NCBI GenBank assembly: GCA_007131435.1
Contig: SLQM01000130.1
Span: 1 to 7,650 of the forward strand
Direction: 5' to 3'
Source of the DNA: Syntrophomonadaceae bacterium
Lineage (GTDB): Bacteria; Bacillota; Dethiobacteria; DTU022
Length of the DNA: 7,650 nucleotides
Below the pieces are notes generated by a model. That model had not been told where the DNA came from. It did not search any database and saw nothing but the letters and a program-made list of their open reading frames with translations. Both the position numbers and the translations under genes were made by a program. This document shows positions 5,835 through 7,650 of this stretch, one piece after another (the first letter of the stretch is position 1; each line of letters opens with the position of its first letter).

Positions 5835-7235
5835 CTATTCCTGTTCTTCAAAGTGGTTCCCCTTACCGCGGTTCCCGATATAATCGATAAATAGTATCAA
5901 AAAGCTGGCTGCCAAGCCCGGGTAAAGGGGGTTCAGGCCCAGGCCAAGGATGGTGCCGGTTATGACAATCACCGGCCCTGCTATAACAGCCGCTGTTCCG
6001 GCCAGGGGCGATATTTTCCCTTTAAGGAAGATGGCGGCAAAAAGCGGGAAACAGATCGTGGCTCCGCGCAGCCCAAGGGAGAGGTAGCTCCAGTTGAGGA
6101 TTAAAACTTCACCGCTGGTAAAAAGAACGATCAGCAGGGCCATAAACATGACCAGGACAATCAGCAGGCGGAAGACCAGCAGCACGCGCCGGTCAGCGGC
6201 GGCCGGTCGCAGCCTTAGATAGATGTCCCTGTTCAGCATGGTGCTGACCCCTAAAGTTAAACCGGCGGCCGTGCCGATGGAGGCCAGCAGCAGGGTGGCC
6301 AGCACTATTCCGGAAAACCAGGCCGGCAGGTGATTGATCACGAAAAGCGGCAGCGCCTGGGCGGGATTGATGTCAGGGTAATGCATGCGCATGTACAGCC
6401 CGACCAGGATTCCGCCAAGGCCGATTGCCGGCGCTAAAACAGCGCTTAACAGGGCCCCGCCCCGGGCAGCCTGCAGGTCGCGGCTTGAGAAAACCCCCTG
6501 GAAGTAAATCTGGCTCGATAATACCCCAACCATCAGGGCAAAGGCGGCAGCTAAATCGGTGTTAACGCCCCGCCCAAAAAGCGAAAACCAGGGAAAAGAA
6601 GGAAAATGGTTAATAACATTTCCGGCGCCCCCGGCAAGAAACAGGGCAACAGCGCCGCCGACCATCATGCAGAAGCTGGTCAGCAGAATTTTGCTGAACC
6701 CCATCAGCCCTGTTCCCCAGGCGCCGCCGAAAACCACGTACAGTACCGATAAAATAACCGTGACTACCGCGGCAAGGCGCAGGTCAAGGGGAAACATTGA
6801 TGAAAGCAGGGCCATGGCTGAAAACACCTGGGGCATAATATTAATGAACATGCCGACCGATACAAACAGGGCTGCCATAACCCCGGCTGTAATCCCGTAG
6901 CTGGAGGAGATAAAGCGGGGGATGGTCTCAAACCTGGTTTCCCGCATCGGCTTAACCAGGAAAATGGCAATGATCAGGCAGCCGATTCCGCCGCCTAAAG
7001 TGAACCACCAGGCCGAAAAGCCGTAAAGGTAGGCCAGCTGGGAGGTGCCGATAGTTGAGGCCCCGCCAACCAGGGTGCCCAGGATGGTGCCCATGACCAG
7101 GAAAGAGCCGGCCTTGCGCCCGCTGACCGAAAAATCAACTGAATTATGGACCTTTCTTCCCGAGTAAACCCCTAGGCCAAATACAAGGAGCATGGCTGCA
7201 GCCATGCCCACCGCGTGAAGCGCAGTAATCTCCAT
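5835..7235 (-). CDS. Sodium:solute symporter (SSS family) membrane transporter
   Basis: The 466-aa product is an integral membrane protein with about 12-13 hydrophobic segments, the first at roughly residues 5-25. The family signature follows: DFSVSGRKAG (34-43), then VMGTILGTLVGGASTIGTSQ (47-66) and YGFSAWWFTLGGGIG (71-85), the SSS TM1-TM2 region. The LLASIGTAAGLTLGVSTML segment followed by NRDIY (336-340) matches the Na+-site helix of PutP/PanF-type carriers. Members import amino acids, carboxylates or similar solutes with Na+; the substrate here is not predictable by eye. The start ATG follows an in-frame TAA, and AAGAGG lies 12 nt upstream, a rather long spacing. It leads the operon with the ACT and UPF0210 genes, so it may import the compound they act on. 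It ends in TAG. Confidence 0.92.
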   Translation of the reverse strand: MEITALHAVGMAAAMLLVFGLGVYSGRKVHNSVDFSVSGRKAGSFLVMGTILGTLVGGASTIGTSQLAYLYGFSAWWFTLGGGIGCLIIAIFLVKPMRETRFETIPRFISSSYGITAGVMAALFVSVGMFINIMPQVFSAMALLSSMFPLDLRLAAVVTVILSVLYVVFGGAWGTGLMGFSKILLTSFCMMVGGAVALFLAGGAGNVINHFPSFPWFSLFGRGVNTDLAAAFALMVGVLSSQIYFQGVFSSRDLQAARGGALLSAVLAPAIGLGGILVGLYMRMHYPDINPAQALPLFVINHLPAWFSGIVLATLLLASIGTAAGLTLGVSTMLNRDIYLRLRPAAADRRVLLVFRLLIVLVMFMALLIVLFTSGEVLILNWSYLSLGLRGATICFPLFAAIFLKGKISPLAGTAAVIAGPVIVITGTILGLGLNPLYPGLAASFLILFIDYIGNRGKGNHFEEQE

Positions 7236-7277
7236 TTATTGTTGCAACCTCTTATCGCTTTTATAAATGCTCAAATT

Positions 7278-7306
7278 ATTATAAACCATTTCGCTTCTTC
7301 TAACCA
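7278..7306 (-). promoter_or_regulatory. Possible sigma-70 promoter of the symporter operon
   Basis: On the minus strand a perfect -10 box TATAAT (7283-7278) follows TGGTTA (7306-7301), a weak -35, with a 17-nt spacer. It would start transcription near 7271, about 35 nt before the ATG at 7235. It is the best candidate in the 126-bp gap after the cyclase gene. No terminator is visible in that gap, so read-through from the cyclase gene is also possible. No -24/-12 element was seen here. Confidence 0.45.
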
Positions 7307-7361
7307 CCATCATGCTTGGGTGAAATTATTATGGGTTTACACGCAGTTAAGTGGCAATTAA

Positions 7362-7650
7362 TCAGGCCAGGGTCATACTGGTAGGGGGAATTAAAGCCGC
7401 CCTGGCGGGAAGCGCTTCCACTCCTTTAACCTTAAGGGGCAGCAGGACCAGGATATAATCCCCTTCGGGCACCTCGGCCAGGCGCAGCCCTTCAAGGATC
7501 CATATCCCAGCCTTTAACAGGGCTTTGTGCGTTTCATGCCCGGGCTGGTCCCTTTCTATCCCGAGAGCGTCAATTCCCACCCCGGCTAGATCTCTGCCTG
7601 CCAGGTAGGCTGCACCGGACTGGTGGAGGTAAACAAAGGAGAAGTCGAAA
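7362..7650 (-). CDS. Cyclase family / kynurenine-formamidase-like metal hydrolase (C-terminal part, runs off the right edge)
   Basis: The open frame enters from the right edge and ends with TGA at 7364-7362, giving 95 visible residues. The segment VGIDALGIE followed by H-K-A-L-L-K-A-G-I-W-I-L-E-G-L is typical of the cyclase (PF04199) family. The His and Glu 12 residues apart match the spacing of the metal-site H160 and E172 of KynB. The ending YILVLLPLKVKGVEALPARA is the usual closing strand of the family. The N-terminal HxGTHxD metal motif would lie outside the window. The true start is upstream; the GTG at 7580 is internal. Family members hydrolyse N-formyl amino-acid derivatives or cyclic amides. 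It is co-directional with the symporter operon 126 bp downstream and may feed the same pathway, but this is only positional. Confidence 0.88.
   Translation of the reverse strand, partial: FDFSFVYLHQSGAAYLAGRDLAGVGIDALGIERDQPGHETHKALLKAGIWILEGLRLAEVPEGDYILVLLPLKVKGVEALPARAALIPPTSMTLA

Noticed and set aside
5382..5894. Plus-strand open frame of 170 codons
   Set aside because: It covers the antisense of the ACT gene and the ends of both neighbours, and shows no ribosome site or recognisable domain.
7362..7580. Complete 72-aa gene starting at the GTG at 7580
   Set aside because: The frame continues upstream to the window edge with clear cyclase-family sequence (FVYLHQSGAAYL, RDLAGVGIDAL), so the GTG is an internal valine codon.

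Overview
The window looks like chromosome of an anaerobic, moderately GC-rich Bacillota, probably class Clostridia. This is inferred from purine-rich AGGAGG-type ribosome sites, a RocR-like sigma-54 activator, a non-pyrrolysine MttB-superfamily methyltransferase and the UPF0237/UPF0210 gene pair. No species can be named from the sequence. No RNA genes, IS elements, CRISPR arrays or phage genes were seen.

Left part (1-3694) looks like one sigma-54 regulon. A PAS/AAA+/Fis enhancer-binding protein (645-2111, +) sits between two transcription units, each preceded by a near-consensus -24/-12 promoter. Leftward, the promoter at 339-354 (-) serves an HcnA-like 2Fe-2S protein (259 to beyond the left edge), the usual first gene of a flavin amine or amino-acid dehydrogenase complex. 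Rightward, the promoter at 2157-2172 (+) serves an MttB-family corrinoid methyltransferase (2252-3694). Three copies of a 17-bp palindrome TGCAAA-N5-TTTGCA (centres 501, 575, 593) lie before the regulator and are the likely activator sites. The simplest reading is a substrate-induced module in which an N-methylated amine or betaine is demethylated by the methyltransferase and the product is oxidised by the ferredoxin-linked complex. The substrate is unknown, and no corrinoid protein or corrinoid:THF methyltransferase lies in the window.

Middle part (3695-4143) holds two hairpins after the methyltransferase and a small, unrecognised coding frame. That frame is open only if a six-C run at 3858-3863 is read as seven, or if the ribosome slips -1. 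It converges on the next operon with the two stop codons overlapping in TTAA.

Right part (7650-4140, all - strand) starts with the C-terminal end of a cyclase/kynurenine-formamidase-like metal hydrolase. After a 126-bp gap with a possible -10 box comes a compact operon with 18-nt gaps: a sodium:solute symporter, a UPF0237 ACT-domain protein and a UPF0210/PFL-like protein. The last two are a widely conserved pair of unknown function. The symporter and ACT frames are the same frame, separated by a single TAG.
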